DNA from: Helopsaltes ochotensis
Lineage: Eukaryota; Chordata; Aves; Passeriformes; Locustellidae
DNA length: 64,000 nt
Direction: 5' to 3'
Assembly (NCBI GenBank): GCA_013400155.1
Contig: VXBM01001100.1
Location: 70,537 to 134,536 of the forward strand
Shown: piece after piece, positions 25,351 to 35,965 of the stretch
How positions within the stretch are numbered: position 1 is the stretch's first letter
Layout of the letters: each line of letters starts with the position of its first letter
Made by a program: the position numbers and the translations under genes
The notes under the pieces: generated by a model
What the model was told of the DNA's origin: nothing
What the model saw: only the letters and a program-made list of their open reading frames with translations
Databases searched by the model: none

Positions 25351-26190
25351 TGTACTGGCTCTGGCTGGGATGGAGCAATTTTTCTCCACAGCTGCCCATA
25401 TGGTACTGTGTTTTAGATTAGTGGCAAAACAGTGTGGATAACAAACCAGTGGCGTAGCCCTTGATGAGCCAGGCCTTCACAGCACCACCACCTTCTCTCT
25501 TTTATGACTCTGCTCCTCTAGCCCATGGGCTGAGGGTGGGCAGGAGGTGTGGAAGGGACACTGTCACCCTGATTTTTTCAGCCTTCTGATGTTTTCATAG
25601 TTTCTGAATTCTTTCTCACACGAGTGTTATAAATAGAAGTAATGTTTATATTAATGCAAGTGTGTTTTTCATTCCGCTCTTGAGGAGGGAACAATTGATG
25701 GACTTTTGGTTTGATCAATGTGGTTGGAAAGATGGCAACCTTATCCTCCAATCCACAGTCTGGGTGAAAATACTATATAGGGGAGTCAGATAATAAAGGT
25801 CGGGCTTTTTTGCCTGTGAACTGAACGGAGTTCATGTGTTCCTTTCGTGCCCTATTGCGACAGGACACAGCTGGGACAGCTGATCTGAACTGTCTAAAAG
25901 AATCTTCCACACCACATAACAACACACTCAGCAGTAACACTGGGAAGGGGGGGTTTTGCCAAAGTAGCTGTTGCTCAGAGATTGATTTGGCATCATTTTC
26001 TGGTGGTGAGTGATGACTGCTTTTGCATTGCTTAATTTATGTTTCCCTTTATCCCTCTCCACTTATTAAATTGCCTTTATCTTGACCCAAAAGTTTTCTT
26101 CTCTCTTTTGCCCTTCCAGTTCTCATCCCCATCCCCCTGTGGAAATGAGTGAGAACTTAGCTTAGCTACCAGCCAGAATTTAAGCCAAAT
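25351..26190 (+). mobile_element. ERVL-type LTR, split by a nested LTR
   Basis: The left half (25351-25561) starts tgtactggctctggctggga and includes the 'tatggtactgtgttttaga' region. The right half (25863-26190) resumes with acacagctgggacagctgat. It contains the 'ctcagcag', 'attaaattgcctttatct' and 'ccatccccctg' segments typical of this avian LTR, and decays near 26190. The two halves join cleanly once the inserted LTR and one copy of its target duplication are removed. No internal retroviral genes remain. Confidence 0.78.
25556..25868 (+). mobile_element. solo LTR with 6-bp target duplication, nested
   Basis: A 301-base LTR at 25562-25862 begins TGTCACC and ends GCGACA (inverted TGTC/GACA ends). 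It is flanked on both sides by GGACAC (25556-25561 and 25863-25868). A TATA-like box lies at 25772-25779 (ctatatag) and an AATAAA at 25792-25797, so U3, R and U5 are all present and transcription would run on the + strand. A 6-bp duplication is usual for beta-type (ERVK) elements. The flanks are perfect, so it is younger than the host LTR. No internal genes: it is a recombined solo LTR. Confidence 0.88.
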
Positions 26191-28639
26191 TTTTAAAGAA
26201 GGAGTTAAAAGACTGTAAAATTCCTTAGACTTGTGGTTTGAGTTCTACCAAAGAGATTTAGTTTTGAAAACAAAATTGGATTTTTATACAACCTTATTTT
26301 TATTCAAACTGTTAAATAGGAACACGTAAAGCAAAAAAACCCCACAAAAACCTAAGGCTCAAATAGGAAAAGCCTGTTATTTATTCATTTTTTAATCAGG
26401 AGGATTTTGAAATATCAAGAGGATCTAAAAAACAACTTTTGAATTAATTAATCTTTATCCTCTCATAGGTAGTAACTGGATTATGCTGGCTAACAATGTT
26501 TCGACAGTCTTGCCTAGAAGCATGCTTAGGGAAAAAAAAATAAGAAGAAAATTAATTGGCCCTTTCAGTGTCCTCCTTTGAACTGAGAACATAATCCCTG
26601 GATTTATTTTTGAGAGTCTTTATTTTTTTTTACATCTTCTCATATAAAGGAACCAAATTTTGAATTTTTTTTATTATTTAGGCTTTTAAGTTTATAGTTA
26701 AATATAATGTGTTTAAAGATGCTTTTTTCTACTACAATTATTTCTGCTATTTTGAACATTGAAAATGTACAATTGAAGAACATAGGTCTATGAAATTTGA
26801 AATGTGTAGGTAAACTTCCTCCGTGATTTTCATCTACACTTTAGATCAAATTATTATTAATCACACTTAAGGCAAATTATTCTTTCTTTCAGTCTTGAGT
26901 AAAATAACAAAACAAATAAAAAAATAAATGGTTTCTCCCATCCTTCATTTCTAGGAACTACTGGTGGTTAAATAAAAAGCAATTAAGTTAATCACTCCAT
27001 TTTAAACATTTCCCTCCATCTTATTCTTTTGTTCTACAATCTATTTTTGTTATAATGGAAAGATAAGTTCAACAAGACTCTGATAAACAGTTCAGTAGGA
27101 ACCTGTCACATATTCCATTTTCACAGAGTAAGGTTAAAATATGTTAATTAGCTGTATGGCCCATCTGTGTTCTAGGGTAGAAATATTCTTACAATTGCAG
27201 TAATTGCTTAAATCCTTGAACTGGGGTAACAAAGAAATGGTGAAAGCTATTGAATGAATCTATGTAGACAATTTGATGGCACTTAGGGTCATGATAATTT
27301 TATTGTGAGAGCATTTTTGTTGGTTGTACATATTCTCTTTGCCGTGTGCTGAGAATATGGGTTATAAACAGACATACATGTGGCATTCATTGCATTTCAT
27401 TCCTGTAAAGAGTGTGCATAGTGGAAACAGAGGGATTTCCCAACTAGCAAAAAAAGGCAGCAGAAATTACATTGTTCTGCTGGGACCGTGGACGATGGAC
27501 TTGCCAGCACAGAGGTTCATTCCTGGCTACACTGAAAGTGTCAAGAGAACCTTTTACAAGGCAGGTATTGGGAGGAAGTACCTATTAAATATATGGTGAG
27601 CATCTCTGTTTAAATCCCTTGAGATTATTCCTGTCTGCACAATGCTTCTGTCCCAGAGTGCTGCAGACCTGCTTTTTTCTCTGCTGTATTTTCTTCTGCA
27701 AATGGCGGTCGTCTTATGGACAAGGCTCTCTGAAGGTGAGAGCATCAGTTTTTGTAAATACAGGGTTCCTTCCAGCACCAAATAGCCTCAGCTTTGGAGT
27801 TTCTTATTTGTGGGACTAACCCTGCCTTTTCTTCCAGGGGCTTGAAGGAAGCAACTTCTGTGGTAGCATCCACTAGCCAAAACATTCAAATTTCAAACTC
27901 CCTTTTGCTTCTTTAGGCATTTTTAGATCTCACAGGAAATTAAATCAGAAAATTCTGATAGCTTGCAGCATGGTTTTTGTATTCAGTTCTCTTTTTAGTG
28001 ATAGGAACTAAAAAACCTTCTTTCACAACCAGTCCATTTTATACCACTGAGAACAGAATGAAACATTATCACTATTTTTTGGAGGTGCTCTAGGTGTTCT
28101 GTCTTGTACTCATATTTAATATATTTATTTTAATTCCTTTTGTATCTTAGAATTCACACTATTCATATTCATTTCCATTCCCTACCACCCAACACTCACA
28201 AGGATAAATGCTAATTTTTTCTGATTTGCCCACAGGTTTCATTCCTATGGAGATGATATCAAATAGTTCAAATTCTCAATAGTTCAAAATCCTCTCCTTT
28301 TTTTCTCATTTTTTGATTAACTGAGTTTTATGGATGTGTGTTTTGATGAAATTGGGATGACAGGCCTCTAGATACCAGACTCATCTAAATTATAAACTAA
28401 TTTACTGACAAATTCAATCATTTTTAGTATTTAGAGTCCTCATCCTTGTCTTCTAGTGCTCTCTCTGCAGCTCCATTCAGAACATTAATGATTGCTTTTC
28501 TTTCAGAAAAATGGGAAAGTTGCCTCAGTAAAGATAAGGCTCATTTTTGTGAAACACAGTCACAAACATACAGTTTTAAGATCTTGGAGAGTTTAAGATC
28601 AATGCGAATTTGTGAAAACAACCCAAACTCAAACCCCAA
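26191..28639. other. probable intron, nothing recognised
   Basis: AT-rich with several T tracts. No supported exon or repeat. Confidence 0.4.
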
Positions 28640-29250
28640 TCATATAATCATAGAATGCCTTGATGTGGAAGGGACCTCAAATACCACCAAGTTCCAGAAC
28701 CCCTGCCATGAGCAGGAACATCTTCTATTAGACTAAGTTACTCAAGGGCTCATCCATCAAAGTCTTGAACACCTCCAGGAATGGGTCATCCACAACTCTG
28801 TGTAACCTCCCAGTAAAGGGTGTTGGTCCTCCTATCTAATCTAAATCTCCCTCCTTTCATTTTAAAGTCATTACTATTACCCTTATCCTTCCCCTACATG
28901 TCCTTGTGAAAAGTCCCTCTCCATCTTTCCCGTAGGTACCCTTTATGTATTGGATAGTGCTCTAGGATCTCCCCAGAGCATTCGCTTCTCTGGGATGAAC
29001 AACCCCAACTGTCTCAGCCTGTTTTCATAGGAGAGGTACTCCACCTCTCTCATCTTTTTGTGGCCTCCTCTGGACTTGCTCCAGCATCTTCACATCATTC
29101 TTATGTTGGGGCCCCAGAATGTGGATGCAGTATTCCAGCTGGGTTCTCACTAGGGAGAACTAGATGGAGAGAACAATCCCAAAACCAACCTCTCCACCCC
29201 ATCTTGAAAGCACCACCTTTGTGTTTTGGGCACCCTCCATGCTTCCTGTA
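28640..29250 (-). repeat. CR1 LINE, 3' 600 bases
   Basis: Starts at the CR1 terminus (aatcatagaatgccttgatg). It then runs through gaagggacctcaaat, the 'ctcaagggctcatccatcaa' segment, 'tctcagcctgttttcatagg' and 'ctggacttgctccagcatct'. This is a continuous minus-strand CR1 tail with moderate divergence. The right edge (5' truncation) is near 29250. Confidence 0.85.
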
Positions 29251-32200
29251 ACTCACTGAAAACTGCTATCTTGCTTTCCTGCATGAGTTAATTGGCTTAT
29301 GTGCTTCTTATCTAATTGCTTTTTAGTTTAATAAAGATTAAGTCTTGCGCAAGTCTGTGTCAAGCAAAAATTAGTTTCAGGGATCTATTTCCTGAAGAGC
29401 CTTGTTGATTCTGTGTATAAGTAACAGGAAAGAATTCGGACTCTGTGGCTGTGACCTTATTTATTGAGCAGAACATGAGAAACCAGGTATAGCAGCATTA
29501 TGTGGGGCTATTCCTTGAAACACAGACTTCTGAGAAAGGCTGTGGGACTGAAACAATGGGAAGCTTGAAAAGCACACTGAGTAGCAGCATGGTCAAGCAG
29601 AAAGGAAAGCACTTGGGATAAGGAAAAATTTATGCTGTTGGTGCCAGATCCTTGACTTACATGTGGTCTTCTGCAGCTGTTCTCAAGTGAAGTGGTTTTA
29701 TAGCCAGTAATATCAATTTTCTGGAGTAAACTACAGCAACAACAACTTTAATTGCCACTGCAGATATTGGAGAGCAATTTGACCAAATAGTGGGACAAAA
29801 CTATTTAATAAATCTTCTAACTTACCTCTAAACTGGTATGTACCAGGACAGGAGAATAATGACAAGTTCCTGAATTTATAACAATAAATCTCTTCTCTTT
29901 GCACCAAACCAAATAAATAACAGCTTTATTTTAAAAGGTAAGTCATAGCCTGCCTGTGATATACTCCTCAGCAAATTCCTCCACAGAAATCCATTATATA
30001 TTGCTTATATTTATATAAATCCTAATGTCTATTTTTGAGGCATACTAAATAGGTATGACTAAGGCAACTATATATTATGATTTCTAATAAACAGAGAAGC
30101 CACACGGCTTCTTCCATCCTGAAAATACATGAGAAATCTCTCAGTAAATCTGCAATCAAGCAATTAGAAAAGTAGTCTAAGAACCTGAAAAGTTCTGCTA
30201 AACTTGTTGACCATTTACTGGCTGAAGTTAGTAAATTATTCATGATGCATGGGTGGGTGGGATTGGCAAATTAAAGGGATTATCCTGTATGTTCCCTAAC
30301 TATGGAGTATGATTTTCTTACTATCTAGTACCTGTGACTCATGTCTGACAAGGTGGGGGTGAGACAGCGAGAACTGTGATTTCACCTGAAATCCCAGAAA
30401 AAGCAGCATGTTAAAGCATAACACAGGTATTCCCTATTTTACTATTCCTTATGACCTATGCGTAGCTCATTTCTTGTAAGCAGCTAGCAATAGAGGATTA
30501 AGATTAATAGATAATTTAAATTAACCGCAGTTATGACCCCAGTTTGGAAGTAGCTAAAACTGAAAATCTATCCAATCACAAAACACAGGACAGTTTTATG
30601 GCTGTTCAAAGACAGAAAGCAGCTCTTGAAACCAAATGTGAAACCTTGGTTGCTATTACACTGACCAGGAAAGACAGTGTTTTTGTGGACTGATGTGGGA
30701 AGCTGAGGAAATCATGCAAAGATGAAGTGGATAATAGCTAGACTTCTACCGTGGACTTAGTCCCTGCTTAGAGGAAATCTGCTACACCTATGCATGGGCA
30801 CCAGCAGTGACACTTTCACTGAGATTCATCCCATCTTCAAACATACAACAGGCCTTGCTTCTCTTCTCTCAACGGCCACTTCTTCTGTTTCATTTTTCCA
30901 TCTCAGTAACTGAAACCTTCACTAGTCTTTGTTCTCTGTTTACCCCAGTGTTGAACCAGATATGCCCAGTCCCTTCTCTCCTTAAAATCTATTTGTTATT
31001 CTATTCTTGACCTGGATCTCTGCTGTGTATGGATGCATTTTTCTTTCAATCTTTATTCTCACCACTGGTCAAGGCAAGCTATGTGCTGACTCAATTTCCT
31101 CTTGTACTCAACTAACAAATTAACCTAAAACAAAACCTAGATTACAGGGCTGAATAGGGTGATATTTTTGAAAAGATTTTTTAAATTTAACAGAAGGCCA
31201 CAAAGATGCAAGATTAGCACACTGAACAGCATTAACATACAAGTTTAGAGGAATGTTTCAAGGAAAAAGAGACTGAGAAGTATGCAAACATCAGTGGAGA
31301 AGTTCCATTTCTCACCTTCAGCAGTTTTGGTGGCAGCCAACAGCACTGTCCCCAAGGCGACGAGAGAATTATCTATGCAACATTTTTGCTGGGTTTTTAC
31401 CTTACTTTACATCCAAAGAGCTCAGACTGGACTCAAGAAGGTAACACACTGCACCAAGCTCTTGATCTCAGGGTCTGATTCAGCTCTGTCTTGAGTGCTG
31501 CCTGTCAAAGACAGCTACTTGTGGAATGTAATTTCTTCATTTCTCTTCTGATTTTATTACATGGTGGTTCAAGGTTTGTGGATTCTTCAAGCTCTGTGGC
31601 AAGGTAGCAGCCATTTCCCTGCTTCACCCAGAGGCTGTGGCTGTAGTTTCACGACCATTCTAACCCACAGAAACCATCAGTGTCTGACATCCAGGCTGTT
31701 CACTACCTTCCTGTGCATTTCTGCAGACCCAGCTGATCATTTTGCTGTCCAACCATCATCACTACAGTGTCAGGCAGCAGCCTGTCCTTATGTGGGATTA
31801 AGTGATGCTGCAACTACAGCTGGTGAGTGCCATTACCCAGGTAGCTGCTCTCCATTAGTGCTCTGACAACAGTTCTTTTACCCCAAGCCCACAAATATGT
31901 GCAGTGTCCAAAGTGGGCATCCCTGCTGTTCTGAATTCTGGTCTAGATGAAATGGTAACTACTCTCTCAAAGTTTTCAGGGTTTATCCTGAGATTGTCTC
32001 ACAGACTACTGTTTCTTTCTCACCTTCATAGACTTACCTGTTTCTCTTTCTGACTTTTTATTTTTTGAGGTTTTGTGTTTATTTGGTTCTGGTAGCTCTC
32101 TTTCACATCTTGTTCTTCCCAACACTGTTCTAAATAGGAAGAACATTCATCCACAGCAGAAGGTGTCTGATGGCAGGAGCAATGCTAGTTCAACCCTGCT

Positions 32201-34151
32201 GCAACATTGGTTTTATGTTATTGTTTGCTCACAAAACCTTATCAGTTGTCTATCATGCTTGAGTAAGGATGACTTCCATTGAAGTCTAGAACTGCAGTTG
32301 AAAAATAAACAGGACTAACATTTTTCTGTTTAATTTTTGGTCAAGAAACCGCTTTTTAATGTCTCTACAAGAGACATGACCTGAAGTCTTTTTAGTGAGC
32401 TGCCATGTACTAATGATATGTTTTGGAGTCTGCATTCCTTTGGTTCAGGAATAATTTTCAAGGCCCACTGGCTTCTCTATGACTTTTTTTAACAGCAGGA
32501 ACTCTTAAGTTGCTTTTCATATATGTCTACGGGGCTTTTTACGTCTAATATTTCATCAGTGAGAAATCACTGAATTCTTCACAATCCAATAATGTGTTAG
32601 TGTGAAATCCCCTGTTAACTCTGCTAAACACTTTGTTATTCTGGAACATTTGGGTTAATTATTAAATTAAGCTTAATTATTAAACATAAAGCAAGTTCAG
32701 GGGGAAAGTGGATGTATAAGGAAAAAATCCTTTGCTCAGGTGCACACTTCTTTCCTTGATCAATGGCGCCTCTCACTTGTTTAGTAGCAAAACCTGGTAC
32801 CCTGTGGTAGCTGTACAGGTCAGGGAATCATTGCCCGCCTGAGCTTTAGGAATGACCAAATTGTGGTCGGAGGCAGTCCTGACTTGATCTGTTCAACATG
32901 TCCCAGCACAATGATGGTCCCTGACAGCTCAGCAACATTTCTGTGGTTCTCTCTGCCTGATGAAAAGAGCATTAGACGTTGCACATATGAGATGGCTATC
33001 ACAGTGTAGCAAAAGGAAGGCTTGTTCCTTCCTGTGTGTGGGCTGAGGAAACCTTCAGTCTTTCTTGGTCAAACAGGTCAAAGGCTGTTTTTCTCACTCT
33101 GCTTATGTATGCCATATACTACAGCTGCATGAAATGATGCATTTCAAGGTGAAGTCACAAAAAGAAGAGACTGTAAGGTAAAATGAAAATATTTATTGCT
33201 ATAAATAGCAAAAAAATCATAATCGATTTCAAAGTGATATAAAATGTTGCCATTAAACTTTTATTATGCTGTCTAGAACAACGAAAACTTGTAGATTTTT
33301 CAAAGCCAATTTGAAATATTAACAATATACTTTGGAAAATAGCTTGTAAAACTTTTGGTGTGGCAAGGTTTCTGAGAAATTTCTTGTGCTTGTCTTGGGA
33401 ATATTAGGGAGGTAAACAATTTTGAACATTTGACCACTTTAAGGTCATGAATTTTAAAAGGAGGTGAACAGAAAGGTTTATACTAATCTTGGCTTTCTAA
33501 AGATGTTTTTCCTGATGCTTCATAAATAAGAAGTTTCTCTGAAAATGTTTTGCAGTTGAGCCTATCACTTTACAGATGAGTGCAAAGAATTAAGAATTGC
33601 TGATTAAAACAGGTTTACTGATATCAAACTTCAAAGGAACCAGACAGAGAAGACGTTACTTTTTCAAGAGAGAATTTTTCAGCTCTTACTTCTTTCTTTC
33701 AAAACTCTTTCTAAGGTAAGGTTAAATTTAGCAGAGTATCTATCTACCCCATGAGCTATCCCTGTATATTCATACAGAGATCTGTATAGAAGTCTGCATT
33801 TTGAGTTAAGTCTAAATAAGAATGCAGCTTTATGTGGCTATGTTCAAGTGCCAAAAGAATTATATCTTTCAGAAGATCATTCCAAATTATTTTTTATGTT
33901 TTCATCACTTTTCATAGTAGAGTGGCTCACGTGAAATTCTGTAGCAAAAATACTTGCAGATGAAGCAAAAAGAAATTGAATTTTCATCTACAGACATTTA
34001 TTTTCAATTTGCTCCATGTATCTAGAAACAAACTATTGCTACCTTATGCGTATTTTGTACCCATCCAGCAAGATGCTTAAAAGATGGATCAGGTGTCATC
34101 ATAGAGTATCCACATATGATACAACATCTTCATATTTCAGTATTTTCCCAC
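29251..34151. other. probable intron
   Basis: No repeat family or firm exon seen. The minus-strand open frame at 30022-30243 has a good acceptor-like tract (reading TTTTCAG near 30124), but its hydrophobic low-complexity product and missing donor leave it unsupported. Confidence 0.35.
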
Positions 34152-34235
34152 CTTCAATTTTAGCTTTACAATATGAGTGCAGATAAAACTTGCACAATTT
34201 GCAATCGGTGTCTTCGTTATTACAAATGGCTGAAT
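34152..34235 (-). CDS. candidate internal exon with CxxC motif, unidentified gene
   Basis: It follows an excellent acceptor on the minus strand (a T-rich tract, then TTTGCCTCTAG) and ends at a GAAG|GTGGGA donor. It holds 27 full codons and is phase 1 at both ends. The peptide reads SAICNNEDTDCKLCKFYLHS and then YCKAKIE. Its spacing of cysteines (C-x6-C-x2-C-x7-C) looks like a small metal-binding element. The candidate exon at 40127-40233 ends in phase 1, so the two could be joined directly. If unspliced, the frame runs on to a stop at 34099. No family recognised. Confidence 0.45.
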
Positions 34236-34525
34236 CTAGAGGCAAATAATTGAAAAAAAATGCTAGAATGCAGTTTAGTAAATCAGAATCTCCTTCATAA
34301 TTATGTAACATGTAGTTTTAACCCTGAGAGTCATGGGTTATTGCTGTCTTATGCAGGATCACAACAGTTATAAGGCTGTAAACTACATGGGATAACATAA
34401 TTTCAGATACAATTCAGTTGTGTGTCATTAGGAACCCGTGATATTCCAGTTTACAATAAAGGAAATAACAAAGAAAATGTTTCACTCCTATTTTTTCTTT
34501 TCAGTAACCTTCAAAAGAGCATTTT

Positions 34526-35395
34526 ATGAGAATGCTTAACAACTGCATAACCCAACAGAACCATTCCTCCAATGACACAGGGCTGGACTCCCCAGAGAAG
34601 CTCCACGCTGTTCTGATAGTCCTGTACCTCATCAACCTGGCTGGCGGCACCCTCGGGGTCATCATGATGTCCCACCAGTTGTTCCAAAGGAGATCACGAT
34701 CTGTGATGACCATTACAATCGTCAGCCTCCTGGTGCTGCACACCTTCATGCTCCTCAGCATCCCCTTCCGCCTCAGCTACTACATTTTGGGGGAGTGGAA
34801 ATTCGGGAGGTTTGCGTGCCGGCTGGCCAGCGCCATCATCTACCTGCACATGTACGCCACCTTCGCCTTTTACGTGGCCATCATCATAGCCCGCCTGCTC
34901 CGCCTGGAGTTTCGGAAGTGCTACACCGCAGCCTGGGTGGGGGCTGTCTGGCTGCTGGGAGCGCTGGTGATCACGCCCGTTCTCCTCTCCTACTACGGCA
35001 CCTCGAAGACTTACCGCTCCTCCGAATGCTTCCAGTTCCACAGGGAGCTGCAGGAGGCTCACATGGTGATCGCCAACTACTGCCTGGTTGGGATTTTGGT
35101 GGCAGTGTGTGCTGTGCTCACCGCAATCCAGCTGACTGTGATCTACAGAGTAGCTGTGAAGTACTGGCCTGACATTAACTCTCATGTGGAATTCAGGGCT
35201 CAGGCAAAGAGTTTCTTCTTCATCTTGGTAACATTAGTCTGCTTTATGCCTCATCATGTATTCAGAGTGTATTATATCCAAAACTACAACCTTGATAAAG
35301 ACCATAAACTACTCCTATACAATGAGGTTTTTTTAGCTTTAGCAACAATGTGCTGCCTGGATATGTTGTGCTTCATAGCAGGAATAGCCCACTGA
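34526..35395 (+). CDS. GPR141-like receptor, tail-less paralogue
   Basis: A 289-residue class A GPCR in one exon. The acceptor AG is at 34503-34504. An in-frame TAA opens the exon, so the first Met at 34526 (or the third residue, also Met) is the start. It matches GPR141 at many points: SIPFRLSYY in TM2, C98-R-L-A-S-A with LHMYATF in TM3, ECFQFHREL in the second loop (C168), and FMPHHVFRVYYIQ in TM6. Sequons are at N12 and N16. TM3 ends in A122-R123-L124, so only the Arg of D/ERY remains. TM7 has D279. The protein stops ten residues after D279 (IAGIAH), so there is no helix 8 and no cytoplasmic tail. Codons in the first ~630 bases are very rich in G/C at third positions, and the last ~240 bases are AT-rich. 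It resembles the situation in mouse, where Gpr141 and Gpr141b are neighbours, but orthology is not proven. In this model it lies inside an intron of the minus-strand gene. Confidence 0.9.
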   Translation: MRMLNNCITQQNHSSNDTGLDSPEKLHAVLIVLYLINLAGGTLGVIMMSHQLFQRRSRSVMTITIVSLLVLHTFMLLSIPFRLSYYILGEWKFGRFACRLASAIIYLHMYATFAFYVAIIIARLLRLEFRKCYTAAWVGAVWLLGALVITPVLLSYYGTSKTYRSSECFQFHRELQEAHMVIANYCLVGILVAVCAVLTAIQLTVIYRVAVKYWPDINSHVEFRAQAKSFFFILVTLVCFMPHHVFRVYYIQNYNLDKDHKLLLYNEVFLALATMCCLDMLCFIAGIAH

Positions 35396-35450
35396 ACTGC
35401 GAACTACCCAGAAGTCCAGCTGCAGTGTGTCAATACTGGCTTTTGAGAGA

Positions 35451-35456
35451 AATAAA
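35451..35456 (+). terminator. candidate poly(A) signal of the GPR141-like gene
   Basis: AATAAA 55 bases after the stop codon. If used, the 3' UTR is very short. Confidence 0.5.
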
Positions 35457-35889
35457 ACTGTTGAGATTTTCTGAAGCTAGGAAGACTGGTGAGTTTATGG
35501 CATGTCTCTATAGATCTACAGCACTGTTTGGCTTTTGCAGGTCAGTAAGATTCCTCTTTCACAAACTACTCTTTTTCATCTCTCTAGAAGGCAGACCCAC
35601 TTGAGTCTTACTCCAGTCTGGACCTAAGAGTCATGCCCTGAAGCTTCATTAAGATTTTTCTTCATCTGTCCTTCTCCAGCAATTACAGCACAAGTATCCA
35701 TTCCTTTGTATTTTTTTCCTCAAAGTGTCTCAGTAACCACAACCCACTGTGGCCAATAAGTTGTCTTCTCTGAAGATTTGTCTTCTCCTGGCAATTGTGA
35801 TACCGAAGGGGAGATATGGAATAAAGAAATTCCTTCACAGGACATTTGTACTAGTGATTTTAGATAGCAAGGACATAAAATCTATTCAA

Positions 35890-35965
35890 ATGAGAAGCAT
35901 TCACAGAATCACAGAATGGGTCAGAAACTACAGTGGACCATCTGAGCCAACCTCCCTTTCTATAA
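35890..35965 (-). repeat. short CR1 LINE 3' fragment
   Basis: The stretch cacagaatcacagaatgggt, followed by 'ccatctgagccaacctccc', is the last ~75 bases of a CR1 on the minus strand. Confidence 0.7.

Noticed and set aside
30022..30243. Minus-strand frame with a good acceptor-like tract
   Set aside because: The product is a hydrophobic low-complexity string and no donor fits. Left as intronic noise.
34694..35185. 163-codon minus-strand and 125-codon plus-strand frames overlapping the GPR141-like gene
   Set aside because: Both lie within the GC-rich half of the receptor exon and arise from its codon bias. The receptor frame carries all the conserved motifs.
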